Positions 34,001-43,739 of a DNA stretch of 64,000 bases are shown in pieces. Under the pieces are notes generated by a model, which made no database searches, was not told where the DNA came from, and saw nothing but the letters and a program-made list of their open reading frames with translations. Position 1 is the stretch's first letter. Each line of letters opens with the position of its first letter. This stretch comes from Antedon mediterranea (taxonomy: Eukaryota; Echinodermata; Crinoidea; Comatulida; Antedonidae): the NCBI RefSeq assembly GCF_964355755.1, contig NC_092676.1, positions 11,516,288 to 11,580,287 of the forward strand, written 5' to 3'. The position numbers and the translations under genes are program-made.

Positions 34001-36353
34001 GCCTTGACAGTTGCTCCGCTGGCCCATTTTACCTGATGAAGAAGCCATCCTCCATCGACCACGTGCACCTTGTTGTTCACACCAATTTTACCTAGATACC
34101 ATATTCTGGTGACGAAATACTAGTACGATTCATACAAGAATTATAGCTATTTGGCAACGGTCAATGACCTTTGACCTCCAATAAAAAATTTTCCCCAGCC
34201 CCTATCTTCCCTTCTTTTTTTTTGGCAGTTGTCCATACCCATCCATACCTACCAAAATCAGTTGAAATTAGCTTCTTTTAAATTTTTTCACAGATTTTAA
34301 TTAAATGACGTCATACGAACTCGTTGATTTAGACCATTTGCGCGCGTTTTAGTCGAAAAAGTTACAAAATATTGTCAAAATTATGCCTATTTTGAATCTA
34401 TTATACCCCCAATTTTTTTTATTTAATATGTAAGCAGATGTAGATATGAAATCATGCTGAATCTTTACTTCTCGGATGTTCTGACGTCATCGTATGGCCA
34501 CACTGTTACTCAACCAGCGAGCAGCGTTTTTGTAATATTTCTTGTTTAAAAGAACCTCTATTTAAAACAAAAATCAATATTTTACTGTCGATTCTTGATA
34601 CAAAAAAAGTAGCCAATTCACTGTCAGAATGCAAACGCTACATTTTTTAGATCTAATTTAAGGTCACAAACTACATTTAATGTAATTGAGATAACTTTTT
34701 TCGTCTTTAAATGGTTACAAATGTGAAAAATAAGGTGATTCTAATAATTTTAGCGGCCTGGCACTATAAATACCAACGTGCATTGGGCTCGGATTGATAT
34801 TTTTGTTTTTCTTCTGTAATTCACCCACTTTTCGATCAATCGTGAGGCCAAAACAAATGGAAGAAGGTTTCCCCCAATTTGTATCAACGGAGTCTGGCAA
34901 AAACAGAAAGACAATAAAGGCCTACAAAACTAAGCCTCTGAGACTAGGCCTAAAGACGGCTAACAAGCGGAAATTTAATGCAAGCTACTTAGGTAGTGTA
35001 TTGTTTCTCTCTTCTTATCATAATTTACCATAAAATGTACATTTAAGACAAGGAATGGCCTGGTTTAATGTTTTTAAAGTAATATATATGCATTATTTCT
35101 ACAAAACGTCACAAATTGTAGGGAATGGGTCTTTAAACAAAGTTTTCGGAGGCGGCTGGCGTTTTCAATTCTTTCTCTCTCCCTCCTTTGATCATCGTGT
35201 ATCAATCAAATATCAATTCATATAACTTAAAATTATCGTGTGGCGAAAATCGCCAGTAATAAAATCTGCCAGATGGGACAACAAACATTATGAAACTCAA
35301 TTCCTTGCTTTGTTTAATATCTCAAATCGATAATCAGAGTACATTGTTCCCCACCACCCTTCCTTCCGTAGGCTAGGGGCTGCTCCCCCGGTCAGGGTCC
35401 AGAAGCTTTGACTGTATATGCATTTAAGGTGTAGCCATAGTATTTTCAAAATAGGAGTAATTGTTTTTCTTGTTTGTATAACTACAGAACCCACATCGTC
35501 TTGCCATCTTCACACCAACTCCCTGGTCACACGTTGTATTTTTGTTGTTGATTTGAATATGGTCGAGAGGAGATCATAGAGTCAAGAATCATACAATATG
35601 CATAATTCAAAACTAATTCAGGGTTAAATTAATCTGGAAGCCAGTTGGCTGCCAGCTAACCGACTTCAGGTTGACCATTTTTAGTCACGTGCAACGCGAT
35701 TCTACAGCTCACTATGACGGTTGGTTGGTCAGTAAACACTAACTTGCGCACGCGACTGCAGCAGGCCTTGTTTACTTTAAATTAGGATTTTCTCGGGTAA
35801 ATATTTATTTTTTTCATCCAATTTTTGGTCAAAGTGGATAACTTTCATGTGAAATTAAAATTAAATTCAATAAAAAAATGTAAAAAAAATTGTTTCAGGG
35901 GGACACAATACAACTTTAATAATTTATAAGTTTAATCCACAATGGACAACTATAGTAGAAGGAAAATTAACCTTAGACAATTTGAAATAGTTGAAACAAA
36001 AGGTATGAGAGGTTTAGTTTAAAGGAAATATAAACTGTGCATGACCCAAACTGCAACCCTCTATCTCTGTATAATTTTATGTTTTGTAAATCCATTTTTT
36101 TTTAGGTCTTGAAGTAGAAAAAGATGTTGGATTTCATGAGCACATTTTTCTTGGTACTCACATTGCCAGCTTTCCCAAGAAGGGTGCAATTCGACATTTC
36201 ATGGAGCTGGTGATTCAAGGACTCAGTATGAATCCATACATTGCAGTACAACAGAAAAAAGACAATATTAATTGGTTTTGGAATTATTTTAAAAGTAAGG
36301 AAAGCATATTAAAAGAAACAGGAGCAATTGAGAAAGATTTCAGCTTTCAATAA
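24802..36353 (+). CDS. MRPS31: Mitochondrial ribosomal protein S31 (mS31), six of about seven exons
   Basis: Six exons (24802-25032, 26444-26563, 26981-27262, 27688-27749, 28347-28502, 36106-36353) join without breaking the frame, all with GT/AG borders, and give about 366 codons to TAA. The C-terminal half matches mS31 of animals: [34 protein letters not shown], then [36 protein letters not shown] and [16 protein letters not shown]. The N-terminal half is low-conservation and charged, as in the family, with [10 protein letters not shown] and [19 protein letters not shown]. The product is a component of the small mitoribosomal subunit in the matrix. Human mS31 is 395 residues, so only a short first exon with the presequence is missing; exon 1 here opens in phase 2. 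The last intron is 7.6 kb and full of mobile elements. Confidence 0.93.
25075..26097. mobile_element. Element with about 25 bp inverted ends in the first visible MRPS31 intron
   Basis: The left end, around 25075-25101, carries ATTGTGTTGGCCAC after an A-run; the right end, around 26068-26097, carries the inverse GTGGCCAACACAAT before a T-run. The about 1 kb between them has AGGCCTAG runs and no coding. Target duplications were not identified, so the exact ends are uncertain. Confidence 0.5.
26444..26563 (+). CDS. MRPS31: MRPS31 exon
   Basis: Acceptor GATTTAG, donor AAAG|GTTTGT. Encodes [19 protein letters not shown] and [17 protein letters not shown], a Glu-rich helix matching the VADSLP..LLSQL region of vertebrate mS31. 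Both borders are in phase with neighbours. Confidence 0.85.
26981..27262 (+). CDS. MRPS31: MRPS31 exon
   Basis: Acceptor TTTTAACAG, donor GCAA|GTAGGT. Encodes a Gln/Glu/Ser-rich low-conservation linker containing [15 protein letters not shown]. Reading through the donor would give a stop at once, while splicing to 27688 keeps the frame and restores the conserved [12 protein letters not shown]. Confidence 0.85.
27688..27749 (+). CDS. MRPS31: MRPS31 exon (62 bases)
   Basis: A micro-exon with acceptor ATCCAAAG and donor AATG|GTAGGT. Encodes [20 protein letters not shown], equivalent to the GKRLNIFD motif of the human protein. Too short for frame-based gene finders. Confidence 0.85.
28347..28502 (+). 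CDS. MRPS31: MRPS31 exon
   Basis: Acceptor TTTTACAG, donor CAAG|GTATCA. Encodes [18 protein letters not shown] and [20 protein letters not shown], the strongly conserved W..EGKLW.FP.NNE block of mS31. Helentron-like sequence begins only a few bases after the donor. Confidence 0.9.
28505..28733 (+). mobile_element. Helentron-like 3' end (copy b) in the MRPS31 intron
   Basis: The hairpin AACTCGGTGACGAGTT (28709-28724) is followed by CTAG at 28730-28733. Upstream blocks (GTATACTGTATATACTTAGAC, TGGCGTTTGCGCTG, GGATAACC) match copies a and c. The 5' part is missing. Confidence 0.65.
28734..29460 (+). pseudogene. LINE reverse transcriptase fragment (YADD part), frameshifted
   Basis: The + strand reads [20 protein letters not shown], the catalytic YADD (28862-28873) and then, after a frame change near 28935, [17 protein letters not shown] and [14 protein letters not shown]. 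Another frame gives [18 protein letters not shown]. This order is the second half of a CR1/jockey-group reverse transcriptase. The fragment starts exactly where the Helentron-like 3' end stops, so the two are joined or the Helentron was inserted into the LINE and the front was lost. Confidence 0.75.
29500..31355 (+). mobile_element. Helentron-like body (copy h), with nested MITE
   Basis: Family blocks are present: GTCAAAATTATGCC, GTGACGTCATCGTATGG, AGAGCGCATCTCTACTTATC, GTCTAGGTCAATCAATTACC and, after the nested MITE, TTTAGACGTGACATG. The copy has neither a 5' palindrome nor a CTAG end, so it is incomplete on both sides. Confidence 0.5.
30347..31162. mobile_element. 816 bp MITE with 31 bp TIRs, nested in Helentron-like DNA
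   Basis: Inverted ends start CCAGAGCCATATATATAAAG and run to TTACGACAT. TGTATA is duplicated at 30341-30346 and 31163-31168. Removing the element restores the GTGTATACTATATATACTT context seen in copy b of the Helentron-like family, so the boundaries are firm. Superfamily is unclear; a 6 bp duplication is unusual. Confidence 0.75.
31356..32724. mobile_element. Probable non-autonomous element with CTGGG...GCACT ends
   Basis: The left end CTGGGCTCGCACT and the right end, in reverse complement CTGGGGTAGCACT, match at 11 of 13 positions. Next to both ends lie degenerate copies of TTTAGCCATTTTGGC. No target duplication was recognised. The interior has a GC-rich part near 32005-32300 but no domain. 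Confidence 0.45.
33054..34120 (-). pseudogene. Second Academ-type transposase copy with CXC Cys-rich domain, broken
   Basis: On the minus strand, from right to left: [19 protein letters not shown] (near 34075-34020), a shifted frame with [15 protein letters not shown], then [18 protein letters not shown], a decayed nuclease core, [16 protein letters not shown] and [10 protein letters not shown]. After another frame change comes a CXC-type domain, [18 protein letters not shown] with ACGVCSG, and an acidic tail. This is the same broad family as 17512-22941 but a different lineage, since it keeps the Cys-rich domain. At least two frameshifts and a stop near 33855 make it a pseudogene. It sits antisense in the last MRPS31 intron; no element ends were found. 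Confidence 0.7.
34200..34560 (+). mobile_element. Helentron-like fragment
   Basis: Contains the family blocks GACGTCATACGAACTCGTTG, CATTTGCGCGCGTTTTAGTC, CCCCCAATTTTTTTTATTTA and GACGTCATCGTATGGCCAC, as in the copies at 30 kb, 40.6 kb and 63 kb. Both ends are missing. Confidence 0.5.
34645..35136. mobile_element. TTAA-type MITE, diverged copy
   Basis: Shares the blocks TTTTTAGATCTAATTTAAG, AACTTTTTTCGTCTTTAAA, CGGATTGATATTTTTGTTTT and GAGGCCAAAACAAATGGAAG with 55290-55713. The right end has AGGGAATGGGTCT followed by TTAA. The left end is eroded. Confidence 0.6.
35137..36105. other. End of the MRPS31 intron, no gene
   Basis: Intronic DNA with a block near 35690-35765 (CACGTGCAACGCG, CAGTAAACACTAACTTGCGC) that resembles the repeat at 19420-19790. 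No coding support for the 65-codon minus frame at 35297-35494. It ends in the T-rich acceptor of the last exon. Confidence 0.45.
36106..36353 (+). CDS. MRPS31: MRPS31 last exon with stop codon
   Basis: Acceptor TTTTTTTTTAG. Encodes the most conserved part of mS31: [39 protein letters not shown] and the C-terminal [16 protein letters not shown], then TAA at 36351. AATAAA-like signals follow immediately (36349-36362). It lies 7.6 kb from the preceding exon. Confidence 0.92.
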
Positions 36354-37571
36354 AAATAATAAAAGCATCTAGATTGTAAGTAACAAATCATGGTGCATAA
36401 TTTGCACCCATATTAGGCGTAAAAGGGGATCCCCGTTGTAATTTTACACTTTGTGCGATTATACTCGTACCACTGCAAAGATGGTTCAAAACCTATCTTT
36501 TACTTAGGCTGACTTTTGCTGTCCAATTTATTGTCTCTCTAAATAAAGCATACTGATCATTTCTTTTAATCTACTTGTATTATTTATGTATGCAAACAGG
36601 TTTGTACAAGCTTTTACCAAATATACTATAATACCATATATTATTAAATTTTATGTGCAAGTTGAATCAAGTATTTTTATTCATATTGCACAAGAAAATC
36701 ATAATTTGTAAATCGCACACAATAGTGAAACAATAGACAGTATGCCCATGCTTATACTGTTTTGCTTATCTTTTTGTGGTGGATTTTAGGAGATCTAATT
36801 TAATTTTTTGTATATTCATAGTGATTTAGGCTAATCTTTTTTTAACAGGTGTTTTCTAGATCTGTTTTCTAGACACTGTAATATAATGTACCTCTTAGAT
36901 AATTAGATAATGACGTCAATTACCCATAGGCATTCATTACCCGTAACTCTCTTTGAACATGGAGACTTATAATATTACCATGTGTGAAATGACACTGTAA
37001 GCAATATTTAAATAAAGACTGATAGATAAACGGTGATTGATCTTAGCATATGTTATTGTGTAAAGAACATTACATGGTGGCAGCTGAGGATTTTTTAGCC
37101 CATATAAGTGCAAGAAATTATCAATTTTGCAGGCCTTTCTATAAGCCTCCCTCCTGTAATATAGTGTTTTGTGGTGAGGTACTGACTTGTAATGAGGACT
37201 CTTACTCGCTTGACTGCAGTAACACATATATTGTTTATTCAATAATACTTGATACAATAATGATTCAGTACAATATACAACTATAAGTATAAGGAACAGG
37301 TGATGCTGTCGGTGAGGTGTGAGTGTAGATGTTCTTCTGGAGAAGTGACTGTGAGGTGTGTGCTCCGTGAAGTGGCTGTGAGGTGTGTCTGGGCTCTTCT
37401 GAAACTTGGGGGTATATTGGCTTCGGTTCATTAGCATTCATACGTCATTTACGAGGCTAATGATTGGTCATAAGTTGGTCCAGGGGTGTTTGGGTAGAAG
37501 TGATTGATCTTATCTGGGGAGGTTACAATGATGAATTGGCCCCGTCGAATCTTTGCTTGAAACTGTCAATA
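36354..37571. other. 3' flank of MRPS31, non-coding
   Basis: Poly-A signals lie just after the stop. Further on, GTGAGGTGTG recurs three times at 37314-37386. The 156-codon minus frame 36967-37437 reads through this simple repeat and has no domain. Confidence 0.45.
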
Positions 37572-38079
37572 GAGAGGTTTCGCAATCTCACGAATACGAT
37601 AACGAAAACGGATACGTCACGCACACGTATTCGTTTTCGTAAGCCATAAAAAATCTGTTTCGCATGGCAACGAAATATTGAGGGCGCCGTCCAAAATATG
37701 ACTGGGGTAAATTTGAGCGAACCGCAGGTACGTGTTGCTTGGTGCTTGGCTGCCTAGGCCTAACGTAACATCAAAGCGAGTGAGGACTTTAAAAACTGCT
37801 ATTTATCAAAATTGACTTGGCATTTTAGTAAATTACTTTAGTAAATTACTTTCAATAAATCTAGTATTATTATTATAATCATGAATCATTCCTGATTCAA
37901 ATGCAAAATGTGCAAAATAGATCAAAAACTATACTCGTTTTGTAGTTACGAATATGACAGGTGATATTCGTCAACACGAATACGCTTTACGAATATGAAA
38001 TGGGGATCAGCTCAAAAGTTTCACAAATGTATGACGTATCCGTTTTCGTTATCGTATTCGTAAGGTTGCGAAACCTCCC
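37572..38079. mobile_element. Tc1/mariner-type MITE, TA-flanked
   Basis: Inverted ends of about 47 bp start GAGAGGTTTCGCAA on the left and GGGAGGTTTCGCAA on the right. Both continue into ACGAATACGATAACGAAAAC. TA flanks both ends (37570-37571, 38080-38081). It has 508 bp and no coding. Confidence 0.75.
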
Positions 38080-38081
38080 TA

Positions 38082-38303
38082 GTATCTAATTGTTTTACGA
38101 TGGTACCGGGTTCGAGACCCCTCACGGGAAAACAATTAATTAAAAGGGTTTATTTGGTTATTACACTGGGCAGGGTAGTTTTAATTTTGAATAGCCTACT
38201 TTTTTTGGGAAAAGTCATAACTTAGAAGTACTTGAATACGCAAGATACGTTTTGTTGCTGGCGGATAACCAAACTCGTCCTCAAGTGACGAGTTTAGATC
38301 TAG
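38082..38303 (+). mobile_element. SINE-like B-box fragment and Helentron-like 3' end (copy c)
   Basis: GGGTTCGAGACCCC at about 38108-38121 looks like a tRNA-type B box, suggesting a SINE remnant. The segment ends with the hairpin AAACTCGTCC..AAGTGACGAGTTT (38271-38295) and CTAG at 38300-38303, a Helentron-like terminus preceded by GGCGGATAACC. Confidence 0.5.
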
Positions 38304-39339
38304 TTATTCTTCTTTCTTTCTCGGATTTTATGCACGCGTTTTCTCTTTAACGTGTTAACATAACATGTTGTAACTTGGTCAACATTTAGACGCACTGTTT
38401 TTGTCCGATTACTGTTGTATAACCTTTCTTTAATAATATCATCATATTTTATTCACTTTTCAACGCGAAACAGAATATCAGTCAAAAGTGACAGGCTACG
38501 CACGTGTAAGTTAACAAAATGGTGAAAATATGCTAAATTTTAAAATTAATATATATCGTTAGAATGCTCGGGAACACCTATTTTTTATTTAATTTTCTTG
38601 AAGTGTATGTATCATATGTATGATTTATTATGAAATTAGAAGAACAAAAGTTGATTAATTCATCATTAATGGCATATTAAATTTAACAAAATTAATTTCG
38701 ACAATCAAACAAATTATAACATTTACTTAGGCCAAAATAACAAACTTAACATTAACTTTCTTCCTTAAGAAGTTCATATATTAAAGTTAAAAGTATATAG
38801 TTTGACAGTGCATCATTTTTTTTAATTTTTAAAGATGTCATCATAGTAAAACATTATAATTCATTGCGGTATGTAATAATCTATCTGCACCAAAGTGGTT
38901 ACTGCATACTAAATACACGGAGGATTCTTTCCATAACTTTTAGTCAGTTGTGTATGGCTCGGTGGTCTTTGCTCGTGTCTTTAGCATTCAAGGTACCGAG
39001 TTCGAGTCTCACCTTGGGAAACGAAACGAAATAAGATATTTTTTTATTATCCGTATTGTTTGTTCAATTGTATTTCTTAGTGTATAGATTATACAGATGA
39101 TTTATAATGAAATTTAGATAAAAACACAAATGTGGTTTATGACATTATATACGCAGAAGGATCTTTGATCGGATTATGATACCGGCTATTGTATTTGCGT
39201 TAGCAAGATCCTATCATATTATAAATAACTAAAGATTCTGAGAAAATCAATCAATCAAAATATCTTAAATCAATCAATTATCTTTATTTAAATCAATGCA
39301 TATAACCTATAATTCGTCATAGTGACGAATTAAATCTAG
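38304..39339 (+). mobile_element. Helentron-like element, 3' end (copy d)
   Basis: It starts right after the CTAG of copy c and ends with the hairpin AATTCGTCATAGTGACGAATT (39311-39331) and CTAG at 39336-39339. The interior contains a tRNA-derived segment at 38955-39009. No Rep/helicase frame is present. The 5' palindrome typical of complete copies is not visible. Confidence 0.6.
38951..39020 (+). mobile_element. tRNA-like SINE head
   Basis: A box TGGCTCGGTGG (38955-38965) and B box AGTTCGAGTCT (38999-39009), 33 bases apart, give a polymerase III internal promoter. The remainder does not fold into a good cloverleaf, so this is a SINE head or tRNA remnant and not a tRNA gene. Confidence 0.55.
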
Positions 39340-39344
39340 TTTTT

Positions 39345-40139
39345 AAAATGTGTTTTCAGAACAGTTTCAAGAAAATAAGATAAGGGGGAACAACCGAAAT
39401 TCGATCAACAAGCAATCTATCTACATCAATTTAAGGGAGAAGGTATCAAGTTCAAGGTTTAAAAATGGGGGAGGTGTATGTAGTCAGCCTGTAGCAAGTC
39501 TTTATGTTATATGAGCATTTTAGATGATGTGTACATCACAGAACAATGGATTGAATAAATTAAATTAGTACTGGTAATAGAAAAAAAATAATGTAACGAC
39601 ATTGATTAAGTATTTAATGATTTATAACAATAGAGAATAATTTTTGATATAAATTAATACTGGCTGAAATACCAATTGTATTACTGAATTATTAATCGTT
39701 CAATGTTGAAAAAATAAATAATATTTAATAATATGGAAAAAAAAATATGAATATGTACATTATGCTTACTGTACATTCCAGATAGGCCTATTTATATGTC
39801 TATGTAATTTGATGTTTTTATTAAAAGTGTTAAAGTAGGTCAAACTGTGTTATTAGATTTATTTGATGTGGTTGTTTCATTTATAAATAACCTAACCCTT
39901 TCTGCACTATCAAACTAGTTTGACAAAAAAATTTTATGTGCCCAAATATGGAGAGATATTATGCCATTGTGTCCATATAAGCACATCAAATTAATGTTGG
40001 TCACATTAAGTTTGATTTTATTTATTTCAACAATATTTTACTAGGGTGGTCCTTCCAGTCGAAGGTGATCATTAGATAGAGAGAACCTCACAAAAATGCA
40101 ATTTGATAAGACAATAACATACAACAATTAAAAATTAAA
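39345..40139. other. AT-rich non-coding stretch
   Basis: No gene. A decayed relative of the foldback MITE at 55719-55860 lies near 39905-40010 (ACTATCAAACTAGTTTGACA, ATGTGCCCAAATATGG). Remaining sequence is unassigned. Confidence 0.45.
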
Positions 40140-41270
40140 CTAGATTTGAACTCGTCAATTAGGCTATCGCCCAACGCATCGTAACACGCACATGTTATTT
40201 ATTATGCTTAGTCTACACTAGGCTGCACTACAACGATTGTAAAGAACAGCTGGAATACATCAAAATCGTTTAATAAGTGTCAACAGTTGACGGTATTAGC
40301 ATTGTAAACGGTTTAGTTGACGGTTATTTTTTATTTTACACCACTCACGTTTATTCAATTGTTTGAAAATGATGACCTTTTCAAATTAAAAAAAGTCTAA
40401 AAAGGAATTATTTTAGTAATAAAATATTGAAAATTGGAAGAAAATTGATAACGTTTACGCGGTATGCGCTCTATTGAATGTGACGAACTGTGTCGAAAGA
40501 GACAAAATCCCTATATTTTACATTTGTGTAATATATCTGCTTACATATTAGGTTAAAAAAATTGGGGGTCACCAGACATCCTGGAGAGCTATAATCGATT
40601 CAAAATAGGCATATTTTTACACAAATTTGCATAAAATTACCAATTTTCAAGCGCACGATTTTTAAAGTTTGACGTGCACGTGTGTCATTATTTTGCATTC
40701 ATTATTCATCAAATATGAAAGAAATATATCATAAAACTATGAAAAACAATAATCAAGCGCAAAAACGGGCATTCTAGGCTGCGTACGAGCGAAGTGCGCA
40801 ATAGCGCGCGCGCAACGCAAATTTTTTTGAAAAATGTGAAATGCTTAAAATGTCCTGAAACGTGTAGAAAGTTGATTAGAAATTGATTTTGAGCATTTTT
40901 AACTTTCAAAGCGCGCGTACGCGCGATTTGACCAATGTTCAAAATTTTGCTGATGATACAGGAAGATGACCCTTGACATGAAGCATACGTGTGTCAAGTG
41001 GTATTTAAAAATAGCTATTGGTTTTCAAGTTATAGTCAATCTAAGAATTTCAGAAAATCGCGCGTAGTTACGCTACGCGACCATATTTTCATTAAACCAA
41101 AGTTTGTTGCACAACTACATATATACGTGCATCTGCTGGCCAAGTTACAACATAACTGCTACCGCCGTTTTTGAGATCTGCGTGACACAAAAATTGAGCA
41201 GAAAAAATGAAATTTGTGACAATAACAATAGGCTATCGCTCTACAGAGAGCGATAAGAGCGATAGCCTAA
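40140..41270 (-). mobile_element. Helentron-like element, apparently complete (copy e)
   Basis: Read on the minus strand it starts TTAGGCTATCGC at 41270 with a palindrome down to 41229, then TTGTTATTGT and ATCTCAAAAA, as at the 5' end of the copy at 62297. It ends with GCGATAGCCTAATTGACGAG, TTCAAAT and CTAG at 40143-40140. The 3' GCGATAGCCTAA is the reverse complement of the 5' start TTAGGCTATCGC. No coding; 1131 bp. The 3' hairpin has one degraded arm. Confidence 0.7.
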
Positions 41271-41950
41271 TAAAAATAAATAGAATTTATGAAAACTAAC
41301 AAACTAAAATAATGGAAAAATAAGGAAGCAAAAGGGAAATCAATGAAAACAATACATTAAATGGCCATCTCAGAGGAGATGGCCATGTAATAAATAAGGA
41401 AGAGATGGTTCTTGAGCCAAAATTTGATGGAAATGGAAGATGAAGCAAGTCGGATAGTGCAGGCAGGGCTTAAAGGAGACATGCATGTTTGTAATGTATA
41501 TATAATAGTATTCACTTATCAAGGACCATACATAATTGTTATGATGTAAGATCATTGCTTTGGAAAGCTATGAATTACACAGTAGTGTCACTTCCAACGC
41601 ACTAGAAATACGCCGTGAAATCGAATTTGCGGTTTCACGAAGTGACACTAACTGCGTTAGTGTCACTTCGTAAGCGTAAACTACGTAGGGAAATGAATTT
41701 TTCGGTTTTACGAAGTTACACTAAAGTTTAACTTTAATTTACTTGGTAATTAATTAATATGATTAAAATTAAATTAGAAGTAATGGGTAGCTGGATTGTC
41801 TAACTTTGTATATATGTAAATTAAAAATCTTAGTGACATTATTTTTAGGACGAAATCGTGTGTTTTGTGAAGCTCGTTTCTTCAATCGCGTTTTTCTCGA
41901 AACGCTGTTTTTATCAATTACGCGGTTAGTGTCACTTCGTGGTGTCGACG
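41271..41950. repeat. Non-coding stretch with hairpins and GTGTCACTTCG repeats
   Basis: A perfect hairpin ATGGCCATCTC..GAGATGGCCAT lies at 41361-41386. ACGAAGTGACACTAAC and its exact inverse form a 16 bp stem with a 3 base loop at 41637-41671. The word TAGTGTCACTTC recurs at 41583 and 41931. A small element with these repeats as ends is likely, but TSDs were not found. Confidence 0.5.
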
Positions 41951-41979
41951 ACGAATTATTTACGAGTGTTTCATTTACA

Positions 41980-42212
41980 TCTTCACGGCGAAAAACATCA
42001 ACGTAGACGCCCGGAAGAAGGCACAGCTATTGCTACTTGCAGGGAGTAAGGTATATGATATCTATGATACTTTAGCCGAAGATAATCATACGTATGATGA
42101 CTTGATTAGGAAACTAAATGGGTATTTTCACCCACTACAAGATTCAGCTTTATCAGTATACACGTTTCGTGAATTAAAACAGGGAGTTTTATTTCGACCG
42201 TTGATCAATTTG
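41980..42212 (+). pseudogene. Gypsy-type Gag, N-terminal half (interrupted)
   Basis: The open stretch encodes ARKKAQLLLLAGSKVYDIYD, a DNHTYDDLIRKLNGYF segment and FRELKQ, the usual capsid-like start of a metazoan gypsy Gag. The frame is cut at GATCAATTTG (42203-42212). The same gag resumes at 51872 with ATCAATTTGTAACACGG on the far side of about 9.7 kb of inserted elements. Confidence 0.75.
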
Positions 42213-43142
42213 TAGACTAGACTTGCCCCAAGTCTGTATTGTCTTTTTTATTTATTTGTTTTTTTATTGCGACCGCGATTTTTTTCTGAAAATACAGACT
42301 TGTGAAACGCGTATAGAAATCGATTTGTAGACCGCAAACATCCGATAAGAATGACGTAGGTGATCATACCGTATTTGGCTATATGGGGCGGGCGGTATAT
42401 AAATATGGATTTCGAATCAACCAATGATCATTTCGTTTCAAAATGAAAAAGATCGAGTACGTACAGTCCTGAATGTACGGTCGAGACTGTTGAAATATAA
42501 AATCGTGTTGCCAAGTTGTTTTGTTTATTAATTGTTTAGTCCTTAGCCTAGGCCTCCTTCGTAGGTCCTACTCAACTCGCACGTATGACCTGCACACCAC
42601 CACCGGCACACAACAAAGCTACACCACTACACAGAACAGGACAGGGTCTGGGTGGGAATTAAATCAAATTATCTCCGCGTAATAAATGATCCATTCAATG
42701 TTTGATTTGCGGAGAAGCTAGCCTATCTTATCAAGACGAGTTTTCATGTTGTTCTTGGGAAAAATCCCATCAAATGTTTACCAAACTACTAGGCATATAA
42801 AATCATTTCTAGCCTTCAGAAACTTTCATCAATGTACCCAAGTACACATTGTCTAAACGTAACATAGCGCATGCGCACCATCTTAGTTGTTGAGTCTTTG
42901 ACATTCTGAAATATGAATATTAAAACAGTGTACGAGTGAGTAGCCAATCGCATGCAGCTGAAACTAGTCAACCGGATAATCGTATGCACCAAGAATACTT
43001 GGTGTCAAACCACGTGACTAGTGCGTGTTTCCCCAGACGGAGTATCCAAAATCAAGTAGTATACGTATGAAACGCCATATGTGCCAAAATATTTATCTTT
43101 TTTACTAATATTAAGACAAAACTCCGTCTGGAACCCAGACTA
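42213..43142. mobile_element. Mutator-like element with hairpin ends (copy A)
   Basis: It starts TAGACTAGACTTGCCCCAAG and ends CCGTCTGGAACCCAGACTA. Each end can fold by itself (AGACTTGCCCCAAGTCT; GTCTGGAACCCAGAC). The left flank is ATCAATTTG; the right flank is only TTTG before copy B starts. The 930 bp interior matches the two ends of copy B. No transposase. A 9 bp duplication, clear in copy C, suggests Mutator-like, as inference. Confidence 0.65.
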
Positions 43143-43661
43143 TTTGTAGACTTGCCCCAAGTCTGTATTTATTGTCTTTTTTTTAATTTATTTGTTTTTA
43201 TTTCGACCGCGATTTTTGTCTGAAAATACAGACTTGTGAAACACGTATAGAAATAAAAAGGTCCTACTCAACTCGCACGTATGATCTGCCAAATAAAACG
43301 CCAATAAGAGGTAGGCCTGTAACGCGAAAATTGGTCCGGGGCCAAAACTGATCCGGCCGGATCGATTTTGGCGTTGAAACAACCGCTAAAACAGGTCCGG
43401 CTAGGCCAAAACTGGTCCGGCCTTCAAAATCGCTTATTTATCCTTAAAATTTCATAAGAAGCCTGGAAAAAGTCCAAATGGTTGATGTAAACTATGCTTA
43501 GAGTAAATATACTAAATATTACCGTAAAATCGAAAAGAAATTATCGAAACGGAGTGATTTAAAATGTGCAAGGATAAATCGGCGTTTCGGTTCGGAATCT
43601 TCCATTATTCCATTGTAAAAATCGTAGGATAAAGTAATAGCGCCCTCTGATTTTTTTCTTT

Positions 43662-43679
43662 GGGGGGGGGGGGGGGGGG
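43662..43679 (+). repeat. Poly-G run
   Basis: An uninterrupted run of about 18 G, able to form a G-quadruplex. It lies just inside the left inverted end of the 8 kb element. Its length is likely variable. Confidence 0.8.
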
Positions 43680-43739
43680 TGTTTAGCGTATTAAAAAAAG
43701 GAGTTTTCATTCATTGTTGTATTTATATATTTTATTAAA

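Noticed and set aside
36967-37437. 156-codon minus frame with repeated SHFT/HTPHSHF
   Set aside because: Produced by the GTGAGGTGTG simple repeat, not a protein.
43662-43679. Telomere-like or regulatory G-quadruplex locus
   Set aside because: Only a homopolymer G run in a TE end; no telomeric unit and no gene nearby.
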